Positions 15,511 through 24,925 are shown, numbered from the stretch's first letter. The stretch is 64,000 nt of DNA from Microbulbifer harenosus (GCF_005771435.1 NZ_VANI01000005.1:62001-126000); one strand, 5' to 3'. Numbers and translations: made by a program. The notes: a model not told the origin generated them from the sequence alone.

Positions 15511-18108
15511 TCAGGCGTTGGCTTCGGCTTCCAGGAAGTCTTTGGCGAAGCGTTGGAGGACGCCGCCGGCTTCGTAGATGGAGACTTCTTCCTGGGTGTC
15601 CAGGCGGCATTTGACCGGGACTTCTAGGGTTTCGCCGTCTTTGCGGTGAATCAGTAGGGTCAGGGTTGTGCCTGGGGTGCGGTCGCCGGTCACGTCGTAG
15701 GTTTCGGTGCCGTCGATGCCGAGGGTCGTGCGGGTGGTGCCCGGCAGGAACTCCAGCGGCAGCACGCCCATGCCGATCAGGTTGGTGCGGTGAATGCGCT
15801 CGAAGCCTTCCGCCACGATGGCTTCCACGCCGGCGAGGCGCACGCCTTTGGCGGCCCAGTCGCGGGAGGAACCCTGGCCGTAGTCGGCGCCGGCGATAAT
15901 GATCAGCGGCTGCTTGCGGTCCATGTAGGTTTCGATGGCTTCCCACATGCGGGTGACTTTACCTTCCGGCTCAACGCGGGCCAGCGAGCCCTGCTTCACT
16001 TCACCGTTCTCGTCGCGCACCATTTCGTTCAACAGTTTCGGGTTGGCGAAGGTGGCGCGCTGGGCGGTGAGGTGATCGCCGCGGTGGGTGGCGTAGGAGT
16101 TGAAGTCCTCTTCCGGCAGGCCCATTTTCGCCAGGTATTCACCGGCGGCACTGCTGGCCAGGATCGCGTTGGACGGCGACAGGTGGTCGGTGGTGATGTT
16201 GTCACCCAGCACTGCCAGCGGGCGCATGCCTTTCAGCGCGCGCTCACCGGCCAGCGCGCCTTCCCAGTACGGCGGGCGGCGGATGTAGGTGCTCTGCGGG
16301 CGCCAGTTGTACAGCGGGTCGCCCTTCTCTGCCGCGCTCTTTTCCAGATCGAACATCGGGATGTAGACCTCGCGGAACTGCTCGGGCTTCACGCTCTGTT
16401 TGACGATCGCGTCGATCTCTTCGTCGCTCGGCCAGATATCTTTCAGGGTCACCGGGTTGCCGTCTTTGTCGTAACCCAGGGTGTCTTTTTCGATATCGAA
16501 GCGGATGGTGCCGGCGATGGCGTACGCAACCACAAGCGGCGGCGAAGCCAGGAACGCCTGCTTGGCGTAGGGGTGGATGCGGCCGTCGAAGTTGCGGTTG
16601 CCGGAGAGTACCGCGGTGGCGTACAGGTCGCGGTCGATCACTTCTTTCTGGATGACCGGGTCCAGTGCGCCGCTCATGCCGTTACAGGTGGTGCAGGCAA
16701 ACGCGACCACGTCGAAGCCCAGTTGCTGCAGTTCCGGCAGCAGATCGGCTTCTTCCAGGTACATTTTTACGGTTTTGGAACCGGGAGCCAGGGAGGTTTT
16801 CACCCAGGGCTTGCGGCTGAGGCCGAGCTTGTTGGCGTTGCGCGCGATCAGGCCCGCGGCAATCATGTTGCGCGGGTTGCTGGTGTTGGTGCAGCTGGTG
16901 ATCGCGGCAATGATCACTGCGCCGTCGGGCATCAGGCCCTCTTCTTCCTTCCACTCTTTGGCAATGCCGCGGTTCGCCAGTTCGGACACCGGCAGCAGTG
17001 CGTGCGGGTTGGACGGGCCGGCCAGGTTGCGGGTTACGGAAGACAGGTCGAACTTGAGCACGCGCTCGTATTCGGCGTCTTTCAGGGAATCCGCCCACAG
17101 GCCGGTTTCTTTCGCAAATTTTTCTACCAGGGCTACCTGCTCGTCGTCGCGGCCGGTGAGCTTCAGGTAGTCGATGGTCTGCTCGTCGATGGCGAACATG
17201 CCGGCGGTGGCGCCGTATTCGGGCGTCATGTTGGCGATGGTGGCGCGGTCGCCCAGGCTAAGGCTGGTCGCACCTTCGCCGTAGAATTCGAGATACGCAC
17301 CCACCACGCGCTCGCGGCGCAGGAACTCAGTCAATGCCAGCACCATGTCGGTGCCGGTGATGCCGGGCTGCAGTTTGCCGGTCAGCTCGACGCCGACGAT
17401 GTCGGGCAGGCGCATGTAGGAGGCGCGGCCGAGCATGACGCTTTCGGCTTCAAGGCCGCCGACGCCCACAGAGATTACGCCGAGCGCATCCACCATCGGG
17501 GTGTGGCTGTCGGTGCCGACGCAGGTATCCGGGAAGGCAACGCCTTCTTTCACCTGCACCACAGGAGACATTTTCTCCAGGTTGATCTGGTGCATGATGC
17601 CGTTACCGGGCGGGATCACGTCGACGTTTTCAAACGCGGTTTTGGTCCAGTTGATGAAGTGGAAGCGGTCTTCGTTGCGGCGCTCTTCCACTGCGCGGTT
17701 TTTTTCAAACGCGTTTTTTTCAAAGCCGGGGTGTTCGACGGCCAGGGAGTGGTCGACGATCAACTGGGTGGGGACCACCGGGTTTACTTTGGCGGGGTCA
17801 CCGCCCTGCTCTGCGATGGCGTCGCGCAGGCCGGCGAGATCCACCAGTGCGGTCTGGCCGAGGATATCGTGGCAGACGACGCGCGCGGGGAACCAGGGGA
17901 AGTCGAGGTCGCGCTTGCGTTCGATGATTTGTTTGAGGGCTGCGGTGAGGTTTTGTGGTTCGCAGCGGCGCACCAGATTTTCCGCGAGGATGCGCGAGGT
18001 GTATGGGAGTTTGGCGTAGGCGCCTGGCTGGATTTTTTCGACGGCTTCGCGGGTGTCGAAAAAATCGAGGTCGGTGCCAGGGAGATTTTTGCGGTATTCG
18101 GTATTCAT
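15511..18108 (-). CDS. acnD: Fe/S-dependent 2-methylisocitrate dehydratase AcnD
   Basis: This 865-residue aconitase-family enzyme dehydrates 2-methylcitrate to 2-methylaconitate, which PrpF then isomerises. The opening (MNTEYRKNLPGTDLDFFD, then YTSRILAENLVRRC) is characteristic of AcnD rather than AcnA. Aconitase blocks seen include GTDSHT, the cluster ligands in ITSCTNTSNP and CTTCNG, and GSSRDWAAKG near the C-terminus. The ATG at 18108 matches the family start; an in-frame start four codons earlier is possible. It is third in the prp operon, after prpC and a 510-base gap holding a four-unit repeat array. Confidence 0.96.
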   Translation of the reverse strand: MNTEYRKNLPGTDLDFFDTREAVEKIQPGAYAKLPYTSRILAENLVRRCEPQNLTAALKQIIERKRDLDFPWFPARVVCHDILGQTALVDLAGLRDAIAEQGGDPAKVNPVVPTQLIVDHSLAVEHPGFEKNAFEKNRAVEERRNEDRFHFINWTKTAFENVDVIPPGNGIMHQINLEKMSPVVQVKEGVAFPDTCVGTDSHTPMVDALGVISVGVGGLEAESVMLGRASYMRLPDIVGVELTGKLQPGITGTDMVLALTEFLRRERVVGAYLEFYGEGATSLSLGDRATIANMTPEYGATAGMFAIDEQTIDYLKLTGRDDEQVALVEKFAKETGLWADSLKDAEYERVLKFDLSSVTRNLAGPSNPHALLPVSELANRGIAKEWKEEEGLMPDGAVIIAAITSCTNTSNPRNMIAAGLIARNANKLGLSRKPWVKTSLAPGSKTVKMYLEEADLLPELQQLGFDVVAFACTTCNGMSGALDPVIQKEVIDRDLYATAVLSGNRNFDGRIHPYAKQAFLASPPLVVAYAIAGTIRFDIEKDTLGYDKDGNPVTLKDIWPSDEEIDAIVKQSVKPEQFREVYIPMFDLEKSAAEKGDPLYNWRPQSTYIRRPPYWEGALAGERALKGMRPLAVLGDNITTDHLSPSNAILASSAAGEYLAKMGLPEEDFNSYATHRGDHLTAQRATFANPKLLNEMVRDENGEVKQGSLARVEPEGKVTRMWEAIETYMDRKQPLIIIAGADYGQGSSRDWAAKGVRLAGVEAIVAEGFERIHRTNLIGMGVLPLEFLPGTTRTTLGIDGTETYDVTGDRTPGTTLTLLIHRKDGETLEVPVKCRLDTQEEVSIYEAGGVLQRFAKDFLEAEANA

Positions 18109-18158
18109 CTGTTTCACCAAAGTGAATCTTGGCTTTGTGTCTTGGCTGGGATTGGCCT

Positions 18159-18612
18159 TGTAGGAGCCTGCTTGCAGGCGAACAGGTCGCGCTTCGTTGC
18201 TGTTCGCCTGCAGGCAGGCTCCTACAGGGGGTGGTCCCGAATTTTGTGCGGAGCTTGCGCTCGGCGTTCCCGGGGGTGTTTCCGCTGTAGGAGCCTGCCT
18301 TGCAGGCGAACAGGTCGGTGCTTCGTTGCTGTTCGCCTGCAGGCAGGCTCCTACAGGGGGTGGTCCCGAATTTTGTGCGGAGCTTGCGCTCGGCGTTCCC
18401 GGGGGTGTTTCCGCTGTAGGAGCCTGCTTGCAGGCGAACAGGTCGGTGCTTCGTTGCTGTTCGCCTGCAGGCAGGCTCCTACAGGGGGTGGTCCCGAATT
18501 TTGTGCGGAGCTTGCGCTCGGCGTTCCCGGGGGTGTTTCCGCTGTAGGAGCCTGCCTTGCAGGCGAACAGGTCGGTGCTTCGCTGCTGTTCGCCTGCAGG
18601 CAGGCTCCTACA
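18159..18612. repeat. Four-unit tandem array of family A palindromes between prpC and acnD
   Basis: Four units begin at 18159, 18286, 18415 and 18543, with a period of 127-129 bases. Each holds an inverted repeat of about 70 bases (TGTAGGAGCCTGC...GCAGGCTCCTACA), and the first three carry a near-identical spacer of about 57 bases starting GGGGGTGGTCCCGAATTTTG. Units 1 and 3 read GCCTGCTTGC while units 2 and 4 read GCCTGCCTTGC, so the array probably arose by doubling a two-unit block. The prpC stop lies just beyond the last arm. The whole gap (18109-18618) holds nothing else. Confidence 0.93.
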
Positions 18613-18618
18613 GGGGGA

Positions 18619-19743
18619 TTAGCGCTCGGCGATTGGGGTTACTTTGCGCAGTTCCGGGCCAACGTATTCCGCGCTTGGGCGGATGATGCGGTTGTCGGCG
18701 CGCTGTTCAAATACGTGGGCGGCCCAGCCGGTTACGCGGGACATTACAAAGATCGGGGTGAACAGCTTGGTGGGAATGCCCATGAAGTGGTACGCCGACG
18801 CGTGGAAGAAGTCGGCGTTGCAGAACAGCTTCTTCTCGCGCCACATGACTTCTTCGCAGCGTACGGATACCGGGTACAGCACGTCGTCGCCAACGTCGGC
18901 GGCCAGTTTTTCGGACCACTGCTTGATGATGGCGTTGCGCGGGTCGGATTCGGTGTATACCGCGTGGCCGAAGCCCATGATCTTTTCTTTGCGCTCGAGC
19001 ATGCCCAGCAGTTCTTTTTCCGCTTCGTCGGCGGAGGAGAAACGCTCGATCAGCTCCATCGCCGCTTCGTTGGCGCCGCCGTGCAGCGGGCCGCGCAGGG
19101 AGCCGATGGCGCCGGTGATGCAGCTGAACAGGTCAGACAGGGTCGACGCACACACGCGCGCGGTGAAGGTGGAGGCGTTGAACTCGTGCTCTGCGTACAG
19201 GATCAGGGAGACGTTCATCACCTGCTCGTGCAGCGCGTTCGGTTTCTCGTCGCGCAGCATGTGCAGGAAGTGGCCGCCGATGGAGTCGTCGTCGGTTTCG
19301 GTTTCGATACGCACGCCGTCGTGGCTGAAGCGGTACCAGTAACAGATGATGGACGGGAATGCGGCCAGCAGACGGTTGGCTTTTTCCTGCTGCTGCGCGA
19401 AGGATTCTTCGCCCTCCAGGTTGCCCAGCATGGAGCAGCCGGTGCGCATGACGTCCATTGGGTGTGCGTCGGCGGGGATGCGCTCGAGTACTTCTTTCAG
19501 TGCCTGCGGCAGGCCGCGCAGGGTTTTCAGCACGCCTTTGTAATCGGCCAACTGCGCTTTGTTGGGCAGTTCGCCGTAGAAAATCAGATAGGCGACTTCT
19601 TCGAACTCGCAGTTTTCGGCGAGGTCTTTTACGTCGTAACCGCGGTAGGTCAGGCCGGAGCCGGATACGCCTACGGTGGAAAGTGCGGTTTTACCGGCTA
19701 CCTGGCCACGCAGGCCTGCTCCGCCAACTTTTTTCTCTGCCAT
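18619..19743 (-). CDS. prpC: 2-methylcitrate synthase PrpC
   Basis: This 374-residue citrate-synthase-family enzyme condenses propionyl-CoA with oxaloacetate to 2-methylcitrate. Diagnostic blocks include GLTYRGYDVKDLAE, HPMDVMRTGCSMLG, the catalytic GPLHGGANEAA region and GFGHAVY. The ATG at 19743 (MAEKKVGG) gives the normal family length; the open frame before it only translates a repeat element. It follows prpB across a 385-base gap filled with repeats, and precedes acnD. Its last codon lies six bases from the end of the tandem array. Confidence 0.96.
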   Translation of the reverse strand: MAEKKVGGAGLRGQVAGKTALSTVGVSGSGLTYRGYDVKDLAENCEFEEVAYLIFYGELPNKAQLADYKGVLKTLRGLPQALKEVLERIPADAHPMDVMRTGCSMLGNLEGEESFAQQQEKANRLLAAFPSIICYWYRFSHDGVRIETETDDDSIGGHFLHMLRDEKPNALHEQVMNVSLILYAEHEFNASTFTARVCASTLSDLFSCITGAIGSLRGPLHGGANEAAMELIERFSSADEAEKELLGMLERKEKIMGFGHAVYTESDPRNAIIKQWSEKLAADVGDDVLYPVSVRCEEVMWREKKLFCNADFFHASAYHFMGIPTKLFTPIFVMSRVTGWAAHVFEQRADNRIIRPSAEYVGPELRKVTPIAER

Positions 19744-19776
19744 CGTTAATTCCCCTATCAGTTTAAGTTTTACTTC

Positions 19777-19857
19777 GTCATGCCGGACTTGATCCGGCAT
19801 CCAGTACAGCGGCTTCGATCTACCTCCGTTCTGGATCCCGGCATGCGCCGGGATGAC
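19777..19857. repeat. Repeat family B (GTCATGCCGG ends), copy 1
   Basis: An element of about 81 bases runs from GTCATGCCGGACTTGATCC to GCCGGGATGAC. Its reverse complement is almost the same as 22804-22885. The ends form nested palindromes and the centre reads CGGCTTCGATCTACCTCCG in this orientation. It sits just upstream of prpC, within the operon. Confidence 0.9.
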
Positions 19858-19878
19858 GAGGTTGGGCGTTGTGGTTTT

Positions 19879-19946
19879 GTAGGAGCCTGCTTGCAGGCGA
19901 ATGGTTGCGGAGTGCAGACCGGTTCGCCTGCAAGCAGGCTCCTACA
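19879..19946. repeat. Repeat family A, short form, upstream of prpC
   Basis: A 68-base palindrome: TGTAGGAGCCTGCTTGCAGG on the left and the inverse arm ending CAGGCTCCTACA on the right, around a spacer of about 18 bases. It is the short form of family A. Confidence 0.9.
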
Positions 19947-19960
19947 GGGTGGAGTGGTTA

Positions 19961-20116
19961 TGTAGGAGCCTGCCTTGCAGGCGAAAATTTAGCTCCTGTG
20001 CCAAGCAGCCGTCCCTGGAGCAGTTTCCGGCCCGGCCATCCATGGCCGGTCGCTGATCTGAGCAGCGAGCAATGCTCGCAAAACGCTCAGTTCAGCCATG
20101 CAGGCAGGCTCCTACA
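19961..20116. repeat. Repeat family A, long form (about 156 bp), copy 1
   Basis: The same TGTAGGAGCCTGC ends enclose an inner part with further palindromes (GGCCATCCATGGCC and AGCGAGCAATGCTCGC). The element is the reverse complement of the copy at 24926-25080 with scattered differences. It fills the gap between prpB and prpC together with the two elements before it. Confidence 0.9.
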
Positions 20117-20128
20117 GGGTGCATCTCG

Positions 20129-21007
20129 TTACTTTTTGAAGAGTGCATCGAGCTTGTCTTCAAACTCGTGGTAGTTCAGGTAGTCGTACAGTTCGGCGCG
20201 GGTCTGCATGGTGTCTACTACTGCCTGCTGGTCGCCGTTGGCCAGAATGCTGGTATAGACGTTTTCCGCAGCCTTGTTCATGGCGCGGAACGCGGACAGC
20301 GGATACAGCACCACATCGGCGCCGGATTCCGCGAGTTCGGCCTTGTTGTACAGCCTGGTTTTGCCGAACTCGGTGATGTTGGCGAGGATCGGTACGTTCA
20401 AAGCGTCTTTAAAGGCGCGGTAGTGTTCCAGCTCGGTCACGGCTTCGGCGAAGATGCCATCGGCGCCGGCTTCGATGCAGGCCTGGGCGCGTTCGATGGC
20501 GGCTTCGAGCCCTTCCTGGGCGAAAGCGTCGGTGCGGGCCATGATGAAGAAGTCATCGTCGGTGCGTGCGTCTACCGCGGCCTTGATGCGGTCGACCATT
20601 TCCTCTTTGGAGACGATTTCTTTGTTCGGGCGGTGGCCGCAGCGCTTCTGCGCGACCTGGTCTTCGATGTGCACGGCGGCAGCGCCGGCGCGGATCATTT
20701 CTTTGATGGTGCGCGCGATGTTGAAGGCACCGCCCCAGCCGGTGTCGATATCCACCATTAGCGGCAGGCTGGAAGCGGCGGTAATACGGCGCACGTCTTC
20801 CAGCACGTTGTCGAGACTGGTCATGCCGAGGTCCGGCAGGCCGTAGGAAGCGTTGGCCACGCCGGCGCCGGAGAGATAGATGGCCTGATGGCCGATGCGC
20901 TCGGCCATGATGGCGGTATAGGCGTTGATGGTGCCGACGACCTGCAGCGGCTGGTTTTCTTTCAGTGCCAGACGGAAGCGTGCGCCGGCGGATTCTGGTC
21001 TGCTCAT
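20129..21007 (-). CDS. prpB: 2-methylisocitrate lyase PrpB
   Basis: This 292-residue enzyme splits 2-methylisocitrate into pyruvate and succinate, the last step of the cycle. It belongs to the PEP mutase/isocitrate lyase family, seen in the opening [19 protein letters not shown], the metal-site block [25 protein letters not shown] with the catalytic cysteine, and [12 protein letters not shown]. It is the first enzyme gene after the GntR regulator, 34 bases from the regulator stop, and leads the prpB-prpC-acnD-prpF run. Confidence 0.96.
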   Translation of the reverse strand: MSRPESAGARFRLALKENQPLQVVGTINAYTAIMAERIGHQAIYLSGAGVANASYGLPDLGMTSLDNVLEDVRRITAASSLPLMVDIDTGWGGAFNIARTIKEMIRAGAAAVHIEDQVAQKRCGHRPNKEIVSKEEMVDRIKAAVDARTDDDFFIMARTDAFAQEGLEAAIERAQACIEAGADGIFAEAVTELEHYRAFKDALNVPILANITEFGKTRLYNKAELAESGADVVLYPLSAFRAMNKAAENVYTSILANGDQQAVVDTMQTRAELYDYLNYHEFEDKLDALFKK

Positions 21008-21041
21008 AAGCTGTCTTCTCTCATCAATTCTGCTTGGCTAG

Positions 21042-21773
21042 TTAATTTTGCTTGGACAGTTTGTTCTCAATATTGCTGCGGGACGCGCGGATGTGGCGCC
21101 GCATGAGGATTTCCGCCAGTTCTCCATCGCCGGATTCGATGGCATCGATGATGTGGCTGTGCTCGCGAAAAGCGCGGTGCGCGCGCGGGCTGGCCATGCC
21201 AAGTTGATAGCGGTACATGCGCACGCGGTAGTAGAGCCGGTTGCAAAGGGTGTCGATCAGCAGGTCGTTGTTGGAGGCCTGTACGATGCGGAAGTGGAAG
21301 TCGAAATCCCCTTCCGGCTGGTAATAGGCGGTGCCGGCCTGGAGTTCTTCCTGTTGTTCGTGGCGGGCGAGCATCTGGCGCAGCTCTACCACGTCTTCTT
21401 CCGTGCGGTTCTGCGCGGCGAGCCGGCAGGCCATGCCTTCGAGGGCTTCGCGCACGTCGTAGAGTTCCAGCAGGCCGCGTTCGGTGAGGTCCACCACGCG
21501 GGCGCCGACATTGACCCGGCGTTCCAACAGGCCGAGGGATTCCAGACGCATCAAAGCCTCGCGCAGGCTGCCGCGGCTGGCATCGAAGCGGCGCGCCAGT
21601 TCCGGTTCGCTGATCTTGCTGCCAGCGGCCATGTGCCCTTCGACAATTTCACGGCGCAGGGTGAGGAAAAGACGGTCAGCCAGACTCTGGGAGCCGCGGG
21701 TACCTTTGGGTACCTCCGCTTCCGTGGTGTTGATTGCGGTTTCGGATTGCACGGTCGTGAGCCTGCTCAACAT
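21042..21773 (-). CDS. GntR-family (FadR/FCD type) regulator of the methylcitrate operon
   Basis: A 243-residue transcription regulator with an N-terminal winged helix (LADRLFLTLRREIVEG, then ISEPELARRFDASRGSLREA) and a C-terminal FCD ligand domain (DVREALEGMACRLAAQN, metal-type histidines in DFHFRIVQAS and HSHIIDAI). I place the start at the ATG at 21773 (MLSRL); a TTG three codons upstream is possible. The gene heads the prp operon in the same direction, which suggests it controls itself and the enzymes, with a cycle intermediate as effector. A 12-base palindrome over the start codon is a likely operator. Many gammaproteobacteria use this GntR type in place of the sigma-54 PrpR of enterics. 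Confidence 0.88.
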   Translation of the reverse strand: MLSRLTTVQSETAINTTEAEVPKGTRGSQSLADRLFLTLRREIVEGHMAAGSKISEPELARRFDASRGSLREALMRLESLGLLERRVNVGARVVDLTERGLLELYDVREALEGMACRLAAQNRTEEDVVELRQMLARHEQQEELQAGTAYYQPEGDFDFHFRIVQASNNDLLIDTLCNRLYYRVRMYRYQLGMASPRAHRAFREHSHIIDAIESGDGELAEILMRRHIRASRSNIENKLSKQN

Positions 21774-21783
21774 TGTCGACAAT
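21772..21783. promoter_or_regulatory. Palindrome ATTGTCGACAAT, likely operator of the prp operon
   Basis: A perfect 12-base palindrome straddles the regulator start codon. A related half, TTGTCAACA, lies about 55 bases further upstream. FadR-type GntR regulators bind short palindromes of this form, so self-repression is likely. A possible promoter on the minus strand (TTGACG, 17 bases, TAAGCT) lies around 21801-21829. Confidence 0.6.
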
Positions 21784-22175
21784 TTTTAGGTTTAGCCAGC
21801 TTAATTTGCCAGTTTTTTGCCGTCAACCGTATTTTTTGTCAACACATTGGGAAATTTAGGCTATACGGCGCGATAGATTGGAGCCGCCGGGGTACGGGGA
21901 AAAATAAGACGGGACGGTCATGCTGCAGTGCGCGCCCTGCGCAGCCCACAAGTTCTGTGCTGTGGCCTGCGAATTGCAAAGTTCGACCAAAAAAGAACGC
22001 AACGGAGCGGAATGGTAGTCTTGAAATAGTGATATGGGCATAATAGCGCCCGCGCTGACCCGGGTGCGGATAAACACGCCTGGCCACTCTATCCTTATGG
22101 ATAGCCGTCGCCGCTGGCGCCGCTGGCCATCCGTATCGAAAATGACACGTCGAGAGTATCAAGCAGATTCAAATC
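21784..22175. other. Divergent region between the prp regulator and the DUF2062 gene
   Basis: About 390 bases hold the prp promoter on the left and the promoter of the DUF2062 gene on the right. I see no convincing gene here; the open frames lack a start signal and family resemblance. Confidence 0.5.
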
Positions 22176-22712
22176 ATGCCTAAGAGTATTATCAGGCGCT
22201 GGCTGCCGACTCCCGAACAAGTAAGAGCCAATAACAATCTGCGGTTTCTCGGCAATCTGCTGCACGACCCTAACCTCTTCCACCTGAATCGGCATTCCGT
22301 ATCTGTGGCCTTTGCCGTGGGTATCTTCACCAGCTTCCTTCCCCTGCCCGGCCAGATGCTGATCGCCGCCCTGCTCGCACTCTGGTTCCGCTGCAACCTG
22401 CCGCTGTCGGTGGCCCTGGTGTGGATTACCAACCCAGTCACCATGCCGGCGATTTTCTATAGCACCTACAAGCTGGGGGCGTGGATTCTGGGTGCACCAC
22501 CGGAGCCCTTCGAGATCGAGCTTTCGTGGGAGTGGTTGCGGGATGAGGTTGGGCGAATCTGGCTGCCGCTGTTTTTTGGATCGCTGATCTGCGGCATTTT
22601 CTTTGCCGCCGTCGCCTATTTTGCAATGCAGGGGATCTGGCGCTGGCATGTGGTGAAACGGTGGAAGACACGGCTGGAGCTGCGCAAGGCACAGCTCGAT
22701 CAGGGCAATTAA
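22176..22712 (+). CDS. DUF2062 domain membrane protein
   Basis: A 178-residue inner membrane protein. The family pattern is clear: a basic N-terminus (RRWLPTPEQVRANNNLRFLG), then FAVGIFTSFLPLPGQMLIAA, then LVWITNPVTMPAIFYSTYKLG, with a third membrane segment near residues 130-150 and a charged tail. DUF2062 proteins are widespread next to lol or glycosyltransferase genes but have no proven function. It faces lolE tail to tail, with repeat family B filling the gap, and lies close to lolCDE as in related genomes. Confidence 0.88.
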   Translation: MPKSIIRRWLPTPEQVRANNNLRFLGNLLHDPNLFHLNRHSVSVAFAVGIFTSFLPLPGQMLIAALLALWFRCNLPLSVALVWITNPVTMPAIFYSTYKLGAWILGAPPEPFEIELSWEWLRDEVGRIWLPLFFGSLICGIFFAAVAYFAMQGIWRWHVVKRWKTRLELRKAQLDQGN

Positions 22713-22715
22713 GCT

Positions 22716-22796
22716 GTCATCCCGGGCCCGACCCGGGGCCCACCCAGAAGTTGCCGGACAGTATGTCACTGGATGCCGGATCAAGTCCGGCATGAC
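22716..22796. repeat. Repeat family B, copy 2
   Basis: An 81-base element begins GTCATCCCGGGCCCGACCCG and ends CAAGTCCGGCATGAC, four bases after the DUF2062 stop. Its centre differs from the other two copies, so it is an older or recombined copy. Confidence 0.88.
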
Positions 22797-22803
22797 GGCC
22801 CCT

Positions 22804-22885
22804 GTCATCCCGGGCCTGACCCGGGATCCAGAGCGGAGGTAGATCGAAGCCGCTGTACTGGATGCCGGATCAAGTCCGGCATGAC
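22804..22885. repeat. Repeat family B, copy 3
   Basis: An 82-base element in the same orientation as copy 2 and the near-perfect reverse complement of copy 1 at 19777-19857. It ends five bases before the lolE stop and could act as a terminator-like hairpin between the two convergent genes. Confidence 0.9.
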
Positions 22886-22890
22886 GAAGG

Positions 22891-24159
22891 TCAGAAATCC
22901 TGGCGCAGGGCTGCCGCCGGTTGCACGCGGCTGGCTTGTAGCGCCGGGTACAGGGTGGCAATCAGGCTCAGCAGGAACCCTGCCCCCACCACCAGCGCCA
23001 CATCCCCCCACTGCAGTTCCGACGGCAGATAATCCACCGGATAGACGTCAGACTTAAGGAACTGGATGCCAAACAGGGATTCAAGCCCAGCCACCGCATC
23101 GGTGACCAGCAGCGAGCCGATGACTCCGAGTAATCCGCCCACGAGAACCCCCACCAGCCCCACCAATGCCCCCTGGCTCACAAAGGTCAGTAGGATTTCG
23201 CGGGTGCTCGCACCCATGGTGCGCAGGATGGCGATGTCGCCGTGTTTGTCGATCACGACCATCACCAGCGTCGACACAACGTTGAACGCGGCGATGGCGA
23301 TGATCAGAAACACCAGCAGACTGACCAGATTGCGCGACATCTGGATCGCCTGGTACAGATTGCCGTGGGTGCCGGTCCAGTCATTGCCGTAGTAGCCTTC
23401 CGCCGGCAACTGGCGCAGCAGGTTCTGGAACACTGCGAACGAGCGCAGCATGTCCTTCATCCGCATTTGCACCCCGGCGCCACCGGCACCGCCGGCCAGT
23501 GTCTGGGCCTGCGCCCAGTCCACCAGTGCCAGCGAGTGATCCAGCGCGGTGCCGGAGTGGAATATATCCACCACCCGGAAGCCCGCCAGCTGCGCCGCCG
23601 CGCGGCCGCCGGATTCCGAATTGCCACTCTGGGGAACGATGATGGAGAGCTGTTCACCTACCGCGATTTCCAGCTTGTCGGCGATGCCTTTGCCCAGAAT
23701 GATGCCGGGTTCCGCGGGATCATTGGTGAGCGCGGCAAAGCTGCCGGGCTGCAGGAATTCGCCGATGCTCGATACGTTGACGATGGTCTCGGGATTCACG
23801 CCCTGCACCAGTAGCGGGGAAACTTCGAGACCGTTGCGGGCAAGGCCATTGACCTGCCAGACCTCCGCCGCCGCGGTGACACCGTCCATTGCCGCCACCT
23901 GATTGCGCACTGCAGTCCAGTCGATTTCCGGGCTGGCGTTGTAGACCGTGGCGTGGGGCATGATGCCGAGAATGCGCTCGCGCAGTTCGCGGTCGAACCC
24001 GTTCATCACCGACATCACCACAATCATCAGCGCCACACCCAGGATCAGGCCGATCATGGAGAGCCCGGAGATAAACGACACCAGGCCAGCCGAGTCGTTG
24101 CCTCCTCGCTGGGCGCCGGCATAGCGCAGGCCGATAAAGGCGGGAAGCGGCCTAAACAT
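22891..24159 (-). CDS. lolE: Lipoprotein-releasing ABC transporter permease LolE
   Basis: A 422-residue FtsX/MacB-type permease that, with LolC and LolD, lifts outer-membrane lipoproteins from the inner membrane to LolA. It has one membrane segment near residues 25-50 ([20 protein letters not shown]), a large periplasmic domain, and three C-terminal membrane segments. The family block [20 protein letters not shown] is present. The ATG at 24159 ([14 protein letters not shown]) overlaps the lolD end by eight bases, so translation is coupled. LolC and LolE are paralogues; I assign this one as LolE because it follows lolD. Confidence 0.92.
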   Translation of the reverse strand: MFRPLPAFIGLRYAGAQRGGNDSAGLVSFISGLSMIGLILGVALMIVVMSVMNGFDRELRERILGIMPHATVYNASPEIDWTAVRNQVAAMDGVTAAAEVWQVNGLARNGLEVSPLLVQGVNPETIVNVSSIGEFLQPGSFAALTNDPAEPGIILGKGIADKLEIAVGEQLSIIVPQSGNSESGGRAAAQLAGFRVVDIFHSGTALDHSLALVDWAQAQTLAGGAGGAGVQMRMKDMLRSFAVFQNLLRQLPAEGYYGNDWTGTHGNLYQAIQMSRNLVSLLVFLIIAIAAFNVVSTLVMVVIDKHGDIAILRTMGASTREILLTFVSQGALVGLVGVLVGGLLGVIGSLLVTDAVAGLESLFGIQFLKSDVYPVDYLPSELQWGDVALVVGAGFLLSLIATLYPALQASRVQPAAALRQDF

Positions 24160-24901
24160 GATCGCCCTGCTGCCAGCCTTCCACCAGTTGCCCATCGACC
24201 AGGTGCAGACAGCGATCCAGCGCACCGGCGAGGTCCGGGTCGTGGGTGACGATAACGAAGCTGATGCCGGTTTCGTCGTTGAGACGGTCCATAAGCTTGT
24301 GAATCTCTTTTGCGGTGGCCCGATCCAGGTTGCCGGTGGGTTCGTCCATCAGCACACAGGCGGGCCGCGCCACCAGTGCGCGGGCAATGGCAACGCGCTG
24401 ACGCTCACCGCCGGACAGTTGCGCCGGTTTGTGGTCCAGACGCTGGCCAAGGCCGACGGCCTCCAGCATTTCCCGCGCCTGGGCGCGGGACTCCGCCACC
24501 GAGCGCTTGCCGATCAGCAGCGGCATGGCGACGTTTTCCAGCGCGGTGAATTCGTTCAGCAGATGGTGAAACTGGTACACAAACCCGAGGCTGCTGTTGC
24601 GCAGCCAGCCGCGCTCGTTGGCATTGAGCGACGCGAGGTTCTGGCCGCCCACCCACACCTCGCCGGTGCTCGGCGTGTCCAGCCCGCCGAGCAGGTTCAA
24701 GAGGGTGGATTTGCCGGAGCCGGAGGCGCCGACAATGGCGAGGCGCTCGCCCTTCGGCACCTGCAGTTCAACACCGCGCAGCACCTGCAGTTCGTTGGCG
24801 CCCTGGCGGTAGGTTTTGGTGAGGCCGTGGCAGGCGAGCACCACTTCCGCACTGGCCTGTGGGCGTGATTCTTCTGGATGGATTTCCACTTGGCTGTTCA
24901 T
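24152..24901 (-). CDS. lolD: Lipoprotein-releasing ABC transporter ATPase LolD
   Basis: A 249-residue ABC ATPase that powers lipoprotein release by LolCE. It has Walker [10 protein letters not shown], the Q-loop [16 protein letters not shown] typical of LolD, the signature [15 protein letters not shown], Walker [13 protein letters not shown] and the switch histidine in FVIVTHD. The N-terminal 25 residues are an extension before the usual LolD start. It overlaps lolE by eight bases and is separated from lolC by a repeat element of about 155 bases. Confidence 0.95.
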   Translation of the reverse strand: MNSQVEIHPEESRPQASAEVVLACHGLTKTYRQGANELQVLRGVELQVPKGERLAIVGASGSGKSTLLNLLGGLDTPSTGEVWVGGQNLASLNANERGWLRNSSLGFVYQFHHLLNEFTALENVAMPLLIGKRSVAESRAQAREMLEAVGLGQRLDHKPAQLSGGERQRVAIARALVARPACVLMDEPTGNLDRATAKEIHKLMDRLNDETGISFVIVTHDPDLAGALDRCLHLVDGQLVEGWQQGDHV

Positions 24902-24925
24902 ATATAGGTTCAGTTTTTGTGTACC

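Noticed and set aside
18159-18612. Regular repeats considered as a CRISPR array
   Set aside because: The unit is about 128 bases with near-identical spacers and inverted repeats, so it is a tandem array of palindromes and not repeats with unique spacers; no cas genes are seen.
15790-19749. Very long open frame (about 1,319 codons) on the plus strand over acnD, the repeat array and prpC
   Set aside because: It is antisense to two clear enzymes, has no family likeness, and its frame is kept open by the GC-rich codon use of those genes and by the repeats.
19744-19800. N-terminal extension of prpC starting MPDQVRHD
   Set aside because: This stretch is the translated end of a family B repeat; the true start is the ATG at 19743.
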